NCBI GenBank assembly: GCA_963989245.1
Contig: OZ022344.1
Coordinates: 64,423,453-64,487,452 of the forward strand
DNA: 64,000 nt
Source: Nansenia antarctica
Taxonomy: Eukaryota > Chordata > Actinopteri > Argentiniformes > Microstomatidae
Reading direction: 5' to 3'
Shown here: piece by piece, positions 55,678 to 64,000 of the stretch
How positions within the stretch are numbered: the stretch's first letter is position 1
Layout: each line of letters begins with the position of its first letter
Program-made: the position numbers and the translations under genes
Notes under the pieces: model-generated
What the model was told of the DNA's origin: nothing
Database searches by the model: none
What the model saw: only the letters and a program-made list of their open reading frames with translations

Positions 55678-55992
55678 CAGTTAAACAGCAATGAAACCTA
55701 AACAGTGGCATGAAAAAAGTGGACAAAACCAAAGGAAAGGTGACTTGACCACCTGATGAGCAGCTTTAACAGATCAAAGTACAGCCATTGTTTTCAATCA
55801 AGAATTATGGTCGTCAAGTAGAATTCCACGAGTGATCTATGATCAGTGAAACAATGCCAATAAAATGAATTCATTCCTGAGACTGGTCTGTCCAATTCAA
55901 ATACAAAGGCTAAATAGTGGCAAAGTTCTTAGAAAACTTTTAATGCCGCACTTCACATACTAAGTAGGAACTACTTTAATAAACCCACTCAC

Positions 55993-56404
55993 CTGAGCTG
56001 TGAAATGTAGGGCAGGCACTGAAGGAAACTCCTCACTTCACTCTCTTCATCTGACCAGCCCTTCAGCTCTACTGGTTTCTTCCCTGGTTGGAGTTTCAGC
56101 ACTTCTAGGAGCAAGGAGGCCTTTCTCTCTGAGAGGTCTATGGACCAGACTGCAGGAGCTGATTGGAAAACTGGATGTAAGGCTGGAAGGACACTCCTGC
56201 CTGTGTGAGTCTCATAGTCCTTCACATGGGAGTACAGGTCCAGCAATAGATCAAATATATCATTGTAATATCCCGCGGACAATGACAGTACTTTTTCCAT
56301 GGTTGTTTTTATGGTTTCTCTGTCATGGACAGCTGTTTGCAGACACAGATTCAGTAGGAATGTCTTCACACTCTTTCTCCTCGTATCAAAGGATCCTCTC
56401 TGAC
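55993..56404 (-). CDS. exon of a fish NLR-like receptor family, intact copy
   Basis: Acceptor AACCCAAG to donor CTCAG|GTGAG gives a 412-base exon on the minus strand. It encodes SVKTFLLNLCLQTAVHDRET, then LLLDLYSHVKDYETHTGRSV, VWSIDLSERKASLLLEVLKL and ESEVRSFLQCLPYISQLR. This block is a repeated module in large uncharacterised teleost NACHT/LRR proteins, as far as I recall. No NACHT domain is in the window on this strand. Confidence 0.6.
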
Positions 56405-56509
56405 CTTGGGTTGGAGTAAATCTGTACCAACAATATAAACATGAAGATTTCTCAAACAAATAAATCACTAAAACAATTAATTTGCATTGAGTACATTTTT
56501 CTGATTTAC

Positions 56510-56641
56510 CTGAGCTGTGAGATGTAGGGCAGACACTGAAGGAAACTCCTCACTTCACTCTCTTCATCTGACCAGCCCCTCAGCTCTACTGGTTTCTTCT
56601 CTGGTTGGAGTTTCAGCACTTCTAGGAGCAGGGAGGCCTTT
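56510..56641 (-). pseudogene. 3' part of a receptor exon split by the gypsy element
   Basis: Reads ASLLLEVLKLQPEKKPVELR to the splice donor CAG|GTAAATC. It is the same module as 55993-56404. The first part lies on the other side of the gypsy element at 61268. Confidence 0.65.
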
Positions 56642-56853
56642 TGTTGTGTCCTGCCCTTTAAGACGGAATCACGTGTTAGACTAAGGAGGAAGTTGAAGTG
56701 TATGCTGGGTAGTTGGCTGCCATACTCATTCATGCTGAGAAGTTATGTTGAGTAGTTTGCTGCTATACTCATGCTGTAAAGAATAAACCTGCGTTTGATG
56801 GACCACGTTCTCTATCTACTATTATTACTTACAAGTCCAGTCCGGACATCACA
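56642..56853 (+). repeat. gypsy 5' LTR
   Basis: 212 bases with TG...CA ends. AATAAA at about 56781-56786 is the polyadenylation signal of the LTR. Confidence 0.95.
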
Positions 56854-56891
56854 ATTGGCGACGAGTAATCGGAGTTTACTAGTTTTTTACA

Positions 56892-59800
56892 ATGGCTGTA
56901 AACGTGCCGTTTCCCTGTTTTTTCCTGCCTGCGCCTGGTGAGCCCACCATTCCATTCAAGACATGGCGGCAAATTTTTGAGAACTATTTGCTGGTCATCA
57001 ATGCTAGCGGTAATGCTTGGCCTGCTGCACGGCGTAGAGCCGTCTTACTACACTGCCTGGGCACCGAGGGACAGCGTCTCTTCTACTCGCTCCCAAACAC
57101 AGGTGCAGACTACGATACTGCAATGACTGCGTTGGAGGAGTACTTTGTGCCCAAGACAAACACTGTTGCTGAACGCCATGCTTTCCGTAAGAGAGTACAG
57201 ATGCAGAATGAAACGGTCCTTCAGTATGTGATTGCACTACGTGAACTTGCAGCTACGTGCGACTATGGCGATCGTGCGGATGAGGCGATCCGTGATCAGC
57301 TAGTTGAACATCTACACAACCCGCGGATCCGTGAAAGACTTTTGATGGACAATAAACTTACACTGGAAAGGGCCATGACAACTGCTACACAGATTGAGGC
57401 TGCTACGGAGCAAGCTAAGGCCTTCTGTGAGCCGCGGGCTGCATCTGTGCAGGCGGTGCAGCACACTCCACAACGAAAAGGGGGACAGTGGGGTGAGCGT
57501 ACAAAGCCTAGGGAGGCTTCACAGCGGAAAACATGTTACCGCTGTGGATCAGATGGACATTTAGCTAATGCAACTAACTGCCCAGCTGCATCAGTTACAT
57601 GCAGACAATGCAACAGAGTGGGTCACTTTGCCAAGGTGTGTCGCAGTACACAGACACACACCAAGGAGGTACGTGAGGTTGATCTCCCTGAATTTACAGT
57701 GTTATATACTGAACATTCTGCACGTAATAGTGATAAGATCACATGCACTGTGGAGATTATTTCAGAACACTCACAGTCCAGTAAAGTGGAATTGCTGGTT
57801 GACACTGGTTCATCTGTCTCTATACTGCCACAGAGCATCTACGCACAGTACTTTAAAAACATTCCACTTACTGAACCGACTGCCAGGCTGGTGTCTTACT
57901 CTAAAACCAGCATTCCAGTGCTGGGGTGCATGTCTGCTGATGTTTCTCTCCATGGCCGCACTGCTCCAGGTACCTTCTTCATTGTGGAGAGGGGGACCTC
58001 ACTGATGGGGAGGGACCTAATGACTGTGTTAAGTGTGCATATTGCAAACAACAAAGTGGTGCCTCCTAATGACTCTGCATCTCTGCCTACTCCTGTGCTC
58101 CAGTGCACTACTGCATCTGCTCCCGCTGCTGTAGGGTGTGCAGAAAACTTTGTGCACCGCGTGAAGGTCGATTCCTCTGTCACACCGGTACGCCAAAAGC
58201 TGCGCCGGCTACCGCTGTCTGTCAGAGACGCAGTTTCTGATGAACTGAAGCGCTTACTCGCTGCTGGAGTGATCGAACCTGTCGACGCCTCTGCTTGGGT
58301 GTCCCCCATTGTCGTCATACAAAAGAAGACTGGAAAAATAAGGATGTGTGTCGACCTGCGTGAGCCCAATAAGGCGGTCATTATTGACGCCTTTCCACTG
58401 CCTCATATGGATGAGCTCCTTTCCAGCCTGAAAGGCTCCACCATCTTCTCATCCATTGACCTGGCTAACGCCTACTACCAGGTGCCTCTTGCTGAGGAGT
58501 CACGCGACCTAACGGCATTCATCACCCATGATGGACTGTATCGGTTCTGCCGTGTGCCATATGGACTGGCATCAGCGCCAGCTGCCTTTCAGAAGATGAT
58601 GAGCATCATTCTCGCTGACCTGCCGGGTGTGGAGTACTACATTGATGATGTCATCATACATGGCAGTGACAGGCACACACATGACGAGGCTCTTAAAGTT
58701 ACCCTGCAACGTCTGAAATCTGCTGGCTTGCAGCTTAATAACGACAAATGCCGTTTCCGTGAGCCCAGTCTACCATTCCTGGGTCACACTGTCTCTGCTG
58801 ATGGTCTGCTTCCAGACACTGTACGCATACAGGCCATCGCTGAGGCTCCAGCACCCACTGACGCTACTACACTGCGTTCCTTCCTCGGCTTGCTCTCCTG
58901 GTACTCTAAGTTCCTGCCCAACCATGCCACTGTGGTGGAACCTATGCGAGCATGCCTGAGACAGACGGACAGTGCATTTCAGTGGACTGACGAAGCACAA
59001 GCCAGTTATGAAAGGGTCAAGCAACTGCTGGTAAAGAGCCAAGCCCTAGCATTGTTTGATCCTGCACTGCACACTATCATATCTACAGATGCATCTGACT
59101 ACGGGTTGGGTGCTGTGATGTCACAAGTGGGCCCTGACAACGTTGAGAGAACTGTTGCGTTTGCATCTCGAACTCTCTCTGCTGCTGAGCGCAAATATGC
59201 TGTTGTGGAAAAGGAAGCCCTGGCCTGCGTCTGGGCTGTGGAGCGGTGGCGCACTTACTTGTGGGGACGCCGTTTCACTCTGAAGACGGACCACCAAGCG
59301 CTCACGACACTGATGACTACAAAGGGTGTCGGTCGCGCTGGTCTACGTGTTGCAAGATGGTCTGCCCGTCTCATGTCCTACAACTACGATGTCACCTACC
59401 GTCCAGGCTCTGACAACGCACCTGCCGACTGCATGTCTCGCTTACCTCTGCCTGCTGCATCTGCTCCGGCTGACGACGACACGGAGTACGTTGCTCTTCT
59501 CACCTCTACTAGTGAGTCTCTCTCTGCTGCTGACCTGGACTCTGCCTGTGCCTCATGTCCCGAGCTCACAATGCTCCGCGTCATCATCTCAAGTGGTTGG
59601 CCTCCTTCCTCTAAAGGTCTCGACCCTGTCTTGCTACCATACTACCCACTCCGCCATGAACTGTCTGTGAAGGACAGCTTCATATTTCGAGGCTCCAGAG
59701 TGCTTGTCCCTGACGCTCTCCGCCTTGCACTGATCTCCATTGCTCACGAGTCCCACCAAGGAGTGGTGCGGACCAAACAGAGACTTCGTGAACTGTACTG

Positions 59801-60794
59801 GTGGCCTAAAATGGATGATCAGGTGCTCAGTGCTATCCGTGCCTGCCACTTGTGCCAGTCAAATGACAAGACAGCAAAGCCACGTCCAGGTCCACTGCAA
59901 CCTGTACCACTTCCTGATGGGCCATGGCAAAAGGTTGCCATGGATATAGTCGGCCCATTCGAAACAGCTGCTCCAGACTGCAGATACGCTGTTACAATGA
60001 CTGACTACTTTAGTAAATGGCCTGAGGTAGCCTTCACCCGAGACATCACTACTAACACTGTGCTTGCCTTTATGTCATCTGTGTTCAGCCGGCATGGGAA
60101 TCCGCTGAACATTGTCACTGACAACGGTGTGCAGTTTACGTCTGCATCATTCACATCCTTCCTGAAAGACAGACAAATCTCACACAGCCGATCTTCTCTC
60201 TACTACCCTGCTGCTAATGGGGCCATAGAAAGGTTCAATCGGGTGCTGAAACAAACCATCCAGCTGGCCATTCAGCAACATCAGCCTTGGAAACCAGCTG
60301 TGGTAGACTTTCTCCAGGTCTACCGTGCCACTCCTCATGCCACTACTGGTTCATCTCCTTTTGAACTGCTCCACGGTCGGCCCATGCGAACCAAGCTGAC
60401 TCTGTTACCTCCTGCTCCTGAGTGTACTCCGGCGACGATGAACATTCGCCACAGAGTCAGTGAACGACAGCGCAAGATGAAGGCCTACACTGATGCCAAA
60501 CGTGGTGCACGTCCTCCTGCTTTTCAAAAAGGGGACAAAGTGCGGGTTAAGAATCCTCTGCATGTGATGAAAGGTCACAGAAGGTACAGTGATCCTCTCA
60601 CCATAAGCAAGAAGGTGGGGGACAGCACATACATTCTGAGTGATGGAAAGACTTGGAATGCCTCTCATCTCACTGCTTTCCCAGACACTGCCGCAACCAC
60701 AGACGGAGACACTGTAGAGCCTGTGGTTGATCATTCACCCAGGCCTAGACGTAATATCCAGAGGTCTGGATGGCTAAAGGACTATGTCTCTTGA
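56892..60794 (+). CDS. gypsy Gag-Pol polyprotein, 1300 residues, open
   Basis: Gag (1 to about 200) with a retrotransposon-gag core (FKTWRQIFENYLL, EEYFVPKTNTVAERHAF); two CCHC knuckles (about 214-255); aspartic protease LLVDTGSS (about 301); reverse transcriptase with YIDD (about 583); RNase H STDASDYGLG (about 731); integrase with an HHCC finger (about 950-1000), catalytic DIVGP and TDNGVQF, and the PAANGAIERFNR glutamate (about 1105). No chromodomain is seen. No frameshift between gag and pol. Probably a Mag/SURL-like lineage; that placement is uncertain. Starts at the first ATG, 38 bases after the LTR. Confidence 0.95.
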   Translation: MAVNVPFPCFFLPAPGEPTIPFKTWRQIFENYLLVINASGNAWPAARRRAVLLHCLGTEGQRLFYSLPNTGADYDTAMTALEEYFVPKTNTVAERHAFRKRVQMQNETVLQYVIALRELAATCDYGDRADEAIRDQLVEHLHNPRIRERLLMDNKLTLERAMTTATQIEAATEQAKAFCEPRAASVQAVQHTPQRKGGQWGERTKPREASQRKTCYRCGSDGHLANATNCPAASVTCRQCNRVGHFAKVCRSTQTHTKEVREVDLPEFTVLYTEHSARNSDKITCTVEIISEHSQSSKVELLVDTGSSVSILPQSIYAQYFKNIPLTEPTARLVSYSKTSIPVLGCMSADVSLHGRTAPGTFFIVERGTSLMGRDLMTVLSVHIANNKVVPPNDSASLPTPVLQCTTASAPAAVGCAENFVHRVKVDSSVTPVRQKLRRLPLSVRDAVSDELKRLLAAGVIEPVDASAWVSPIVVIQKKTGKIRMCVDLREPNKAVIIDAFPLPHMDELLSSLKGSTIFSSIDLANAYYQVPLAEESRDLTAFITHDGLYRFCRVPYGLASAPAAFQKMMSIILADLPGVEYYIDDVIIHGSDRHTHDEALKVTLQRLKSAGLQLNNDKCRFREPSLPFLGHTVSADGLLPDTVRIQAIAEAPAPTDATTLRSFLGLLSWYSKFLPNHATVVEPMRACLRQTDSAFQWTDEAQASYERVKQLLVKSQALALFDPALHTIISTDASDYGLGAVMSQVGPDNVERTVAFASRTLSAAERKYAVVEKEALACVWAVERWRTYLWGRRFTLKTDHQALTTLMTTKGVGRAGLRVARWSARLMSYNYDVTYRPGSDNAPADCMSRLPLPAASAPADDDTEYVALLTSTSESLSAADLDSACASCPELTMLRVIISSGWPPSSKGLDPVLLPYYPLRHELSVKDSFIFRGSRVLVPDALRLALISIAHESHQGVVRTKQRLRELYWWPKMDDQVLSAIRACHLCQSNDKTAKPRPGPLQPVPLPDGPWQKVAMDIVGPFETAAPDCRYAVTMTDYFSKWPEVAFTRDITTNTVLAFMSSVFSRHGNPLNIVTDNGVQFTSASFTSFLKDRQISHSRSSLYYPAANGAIERFNRVLKQTIQLAIQQHQPWKPAVVDFLQVYRATPHATTGSSPFELLHGRPMRTKLTLLPPAPECTPATMNIRHRVSERQRKMKAYTDAKRGARPPAFQKGDKVRVKNPLHVMKGHRRYSDPLTISKKVGDSTYILSDGKTWNASHLTAFPDTAATTDGDTVEPVVDHSPRPRRNIQRSGWLKDYVS

Positions 60795-61055
60795 ATAGCC
60801 TAATAATGGGTCACTGACAGTTGTTGAATTGTATTCCTGTTGTATGGGGATTGTTGCACTTATACTGTTTGCACTACTTTGGTCTATTGTTATTGTATTA
60901 GACTGTCATTACCTAGATTAATAATATTTAAGTTTCCTTATGTGATATTGATTGGGTAATGTGATATTGTTTTGTTTATACATGCTGAATCTACCATTTC
61001 ATTTTTTGCTTGCCTTGTTGTTAGTACAAGTAACTCTTTTCCAGAAAGGGGGAAA

Positions 61056-61267
61056 TGTTGTGTCCTGCCCTTTAAGACGGAATCACGTGTTAGACTAAGG
61101 AGGAAGTTGAAGTGTATGCTGAGTAGTTGGCTGCCATACTCATTCATGCTGAGAAGTTATGTTGAGTAGTTTGCTGCTATACTCATGCTGTAAAGAATAA
61201 ACCTGCGTTTGATGGACCACGTTCTCTATCTACTATTATTACTTACAAGTCCAGTCCGGACATCACA
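61056..61267 (+). repeat. gypsy 3' LTR
   Basis: Near-identical to the 5' LTR (GAGTAG instead of GGGTAG in the first half), with the polypurine tract just before it. Confidence 0.95.
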
Positions 61268-61595
61268 CCTTTCTCTCTGAGAGGTCTATGTACCAGACTG
61301 CAGGAGCTGCTGACTGGTAAACTGGCTGTGATGCTGTAAGGACACTCCTGCCTGTTTGACTCTCATAGTCCTTCACATGGGAGTACAGGTCCAGCAGGAA
61401 ACCACATTGACACTTACTTATCATCATCATCATCATCACGGAGGGGGAAAGTGCTGTAACTGCAGACTGATGATAACAGCTTCAGTGTCTTCTCTCCTGT
61501 CTGCTCCTCCCACTCTGCTGCGTGACAGAAGAGCTTCCCCAGGAACTTCTCATCAAACTTATCACAACTGTTGAGCATGAAGAAGAGAGAATGAT
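61268..61595 (-). pseudogene. 5' part of the split receptor exon and the preceding module
   Basis: From high to low coordinates: CDKFDEKFLGKLFCHAAEWE, an Asp run (GAT repeat), FLLDLYSHVKDYESQTGRSV and WYIDLSERK, where the CCTTT target site is reached. Frames are open, so the exon was probably functional until the gypsy insertion. Confidence 0.6.
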
Positions 61596-62744
61596 TGTCC
61601 ACACCAATACGTTTTTTTGATAAACGTATTTTGTATATAAAAATATCACCTTCCAGACGAGCACGTTTATAAAATATCTGCATCCAGATGCATACGTATG
61701 AACGCAATATAAACGCTGTCATTGAGCATTCCACACCAGTAGTCGGCGATATAATTTTAACCCCATAGCTCCGCTGGCCAATCAGACGCCAGGAAAAGCT
61801 AAAGCGGTTCTTCCGCGTTACATCCGCGAAATACAAAATTCCAATCTTAAACAACATGCCGCCTCGGGGAGCAAAGGAGTCGTTCATTTGGACAGACAGT
61901 GAAGTAGAAGTATTGTTGAGTTTAACTATTAAGTACAAAGTACAAAAAACATATGCAACCATTGACTGGGAGTTTTGCCATTTTCGCAGTGTTTGAAACT
62001 TTTTGTTGGACAGCTCCTATGTTTGTAAATCCGTCAAGATGACATTTTATTTATTTTCTTACAATATTTTGTATGCACTGCAACATTACCCAGTGAAAAA
62101 ACAAAATAAACATTCTTTATTGTACCTTTGAATTGTATGTCGTAATTATTATGTCGCAAATAATAAACTAAAATGTCTTCACTTACAGAAATAAGAGTGT
62201 GTAATAATCTACTGTGGCTCTCTACATTGTCTTTCTCTTATGCACCTCTCCTAGTAAGGAATGGCAAAAGCCCCAAAAAAGAATAGCAATGCACAATTTA
62301 CATAAACAGGACTTCTGTATAATATCTTCACTTACAGAAAAGACTAATCTAATGTTCTCTTAAGTGCTTAAGTGCTGTCGGTGGTAGTAGAGGAGCAACA
62401 GTACATTTTGCTGTAAAAGCCCAATCAAGCTCAATAGCTTCTGCAGCACGAACGCAACAACCCTTGTTGTTGTTGTTGGCTGGGTTGGCGCATGCGGGTT
62501 ACAGAAAACAGCTGCACTGCGCATCATCTACGCGCATGATGACGTGACGAATACAAAAAACTCGTCTATCTCGTCCAGACGTCAAAAAATATACAGCGTT
62601 TTTTTAAGGATCTTCACTCTGGCAGGCGTTTTTAAACATCTTCGTTTTCAGAGGGCAAAAACTCGTTTGCGTCTGGACGAACCCCCCAAAACGAATAGAA
62701 AAATCCACGTTTGTAAAAAAAAACGTATAGGTGTGGACAGGGCC
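61596..62744. mobile_element. DNA transposon with Myb-like ORF start, non-autonomous
   Basis: The ends TGTCCACACCAATACGTTTT and the complement TGTCCACACCTATACGTTTT form inverted repeats. The receptor sequence is interrupted cleanly here compared with 55677: flanks AGAATGAT and TGAGACTC. On the plus strand near 61856, MPPRGAKESFIWTDSEVEVL begins a Myb/SANT-like domain that soon stops, as in the DNA-binding protein of PIF/Harbinger-type elements. A few bases at the right end (GGGCC) are unexplained. Confidence 0.6.
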
Positions 62745-62846
62745 TGAGACTCAACAGTTAAACAGCAATGAAACCTAAACAGTGGCATGACAAAAGTGAA
62801 CAAAACCAAAGGAAAGGTCATTTGACCACCTGATGAGCAGCTATAA

Positions 62847-63660
62847 TGTTGTGAATCCCTCTTCGGCTCCGCCCCCTCCTGCCTCGTTGGCGCTCGTTGA
62901 GCCTCATCAGGCTCAAGTGGAGACAGCTGGACCTTCCACAGCAGGTGGCTATCAACTCAGGAAGAGGCAGCCCTATAAAGAGCCCCAGAAACCTTCCTCC
63001 GACGCTTGATTATTTTGACCCATGTGGTTAGTTGTTTGGCTCTCCCTGTTGGCTATTCTAGTTCTAGTAAGTTTCACTTCCGAGTTTTGTTTGTTTGTTA
63101 TTTTGTTAACTCTAGTTGTTTTCTTTGTTTACCCTCGCTCCCCAAAGGAACCTGCCTTCCCTGCCTAGACCCCTGCCTGCCTATCGACTACGTCTCCTGC
63201 CTATGCCCCAGCCTGCCTGCCGACTACTCCTCCTGCCTAACCCCCAGCCTGCCTGCCGACTAATCCCCCCTGCCTAAACCCCCCCCCCCCCCCCCCGTCT
63301 GCCTGCCGACATCCTCTCCTGCCTAACCCCCCTTGCCTGCCTGCTGACTATTCCCCCTCTCTGCTCTGGACTGGTTAGTACACGTACATATTTCAACACT
63401 TCACTCATCTACATATCTACACCACACTAGCTCTTGGACGCTAGACACTCACACTCAGACACAGAGTACAGTCCCACTCACATCTCATTTACATTTCCTA
63501 GTTCTCTGGCATCCACACATTCCCCCCACTCAGGTCCCGTTAGAGTAGGTTTATTATTTTGTCCATTTGTTAATAAATCCTTTTATTGTTATTTGCCTCT
63601 TGTGTCCGTCTGTTCTGGGGTTCTGCCACACTTGACTCTTTTCCTAGTTACAACATAACA
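62847..63660 (+). repeat. 5' LTR of a second gypsy element (sushi-like)
   Basis: Starts TGTTGTGAATCCC and ends AACATAACA (814 bases). It includes a TATAAAG (62972-62978) and a Pro-codon-like CCTGCCTGCC repeat with a run of C (63279-63297). The left flank matches the paralogous sequence near 55765, so insertion is recent relative to that duplication. The right LTR is outside the window. Confidence 0.6.
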
Positions 63661-63676
63661 GAATAATCAAGCCATA

Positions 63677-64000
63677 ATGAGTCAAGGCAGAACCTCGGGG
63701 CAGACGCCCTTAAGCCCAACCCAGTTTCCCATTCTGTTGACGAGCTTGTTTCCGCCCACGCGGCCGAGCTCGCGTCCCTCCAGGCGGAGTTGAGTAAAGC
63801 TTTCCCCTCCGTTCAGGGTAACATCGCTGAGCTCCAGGAGTCGTCCACCTCCGCCTCAGCTGTTCTCGCCTCCCTTGCTGTCCAGATGGGCACTCTTGCC
63901 TCTGCGGTGGCTTCCATCCAGCTGAGGCTGAACACGCTCCCTGGAGGAGCTGCAGTCCCTGCTCCCCCTGCTGATTCACCGGGGGTTCCAGCCTCCCCAG
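63677..64000 (+). CDS. gag start of the second gypsy element (runs off the window)
   Basis: The plus-strand frame reads HSVDELVSAHAAELASLQAE, a coiled-coil-like region, then a Pro/Ala-rich stretch (AVPAPPADSPGVPASP). It resembles the gag start of fish sushi/chromovirus elements. No tRNA-type primer site (TGG) follows the LTR, consistent with the self-priming of that group. A possible start ATG at 63677 is in another frame, so a frameshift is likely. Confidence 0.5.

Larger units (their letters stand above)
56642..61267 (+). mobile_element. full-length young Ty3/gypsy retrotransposon
   Basis: LTRs at 56642-56853 and 61056-61267 (212 bases each, TGTTGTG...CATCACA) differ at one position that I can see. 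Target duplication CCTTT lies at 56637-56641 and 61268-61272. After the 5' LTR, TTGGCGACGAG may be the primer-binding site; AGAAAGGGGGAAA before the 3' LTR is the polypurine tract. One open gag-pol frame fills the interior. All parts for mobility are present, so the copy is recent. Confidence 0.95.

Noticed and set aside
56938..59949. Short frames within the gypsy gag-pol on both strands
   Set aside because: Shadows of the 1300-codon frame.

Overview
This window looks like nuclear DNA of a ray-finned (teleost) fish. The evidence is a complete fish-specific NLR gene (FISNA-NACHT-LRR-B30.2), fish-type IGF2 sequence, spliced fragments of UFSP2 and HLTF, and a dense, nested load of teleost repeats: L2/Rex/L1 LINEs, BEL/Pao, Ty3/gypsy, DIRS-like, hAT and Tc1 elements, tRNA SINEs, and very many CA/GT microsatellites. 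Species cannot be fixed from the sequence. No rRNA gene, intact tRNA gene or CRISPR array was seen.

Layout. 1-2.8 kb: last coding exon of a proline-rich protein, then a microsatellite-rich 3' region. 3.6-7.7 kb: a hAT foldback element and a 1.7-kb tandem duplication that copied the upstream region and first exon of an NLR gene. 7.7-14.6 kb: the NLR gene itself, 12 exons with consistent phases and no stop, about 1260 residues. 15.7-16.4 kb: a possible exon on the minus strand and, on the plus strand, a TATA promoter with a signal-peptide exon. 16.8-25.9 kb: a U2 snRNA fragment joined to a LINE ORF1-like frame, minisatellites, a P/THAP-like relic, a hAT element with a perfect target duplication, and LINE copies, one with an inverted 5' part. 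26.2-26.6 kb: HLTF C-terminus, directly after an L1 tail. 27-34.6 kb: LINE and hAT relics, three minisatellites, and possible exons of an unidentified minus-strand protein.

34.7-44.6 kb: exons of the UFM1 protease UFSP2, separated by a BEL/Pao element that itself carries a near full-length LINE. One UFSP2 exon is partly repeated in inverted orientation, and the last part of the protease is missing. 46.5-53.0 kb: the most unusual region, a tandem array of a 2.83-kb unit. Each unit has, in one direction (minus), a TATA promoter, a DIRS-like gag frame, an intronless IGF2 precursor frame and an L1 ORF1 piece. Two IGF2 copies keep the signal peptide and all six cysteines. 54-62.8 kb: another hAT MITE, a SINE, and duplicated minus-strand exons of a second fish immune-receptor-like family; one exon is split by a very young, intact Ty3/gypsy element (212-bp LTRs differing at one position, 5-bp target duplication). 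The window ends in the 5' LTR and gag start of a sushi-like gypsy element.

Functionally, the NLR gene is the one host gene that appears complete. UFSP2 and the minus-strand receptor exons look damaged by transposons. The IGF2 array joins retrotransposon promoter and gag to a growth-factor reading frame.
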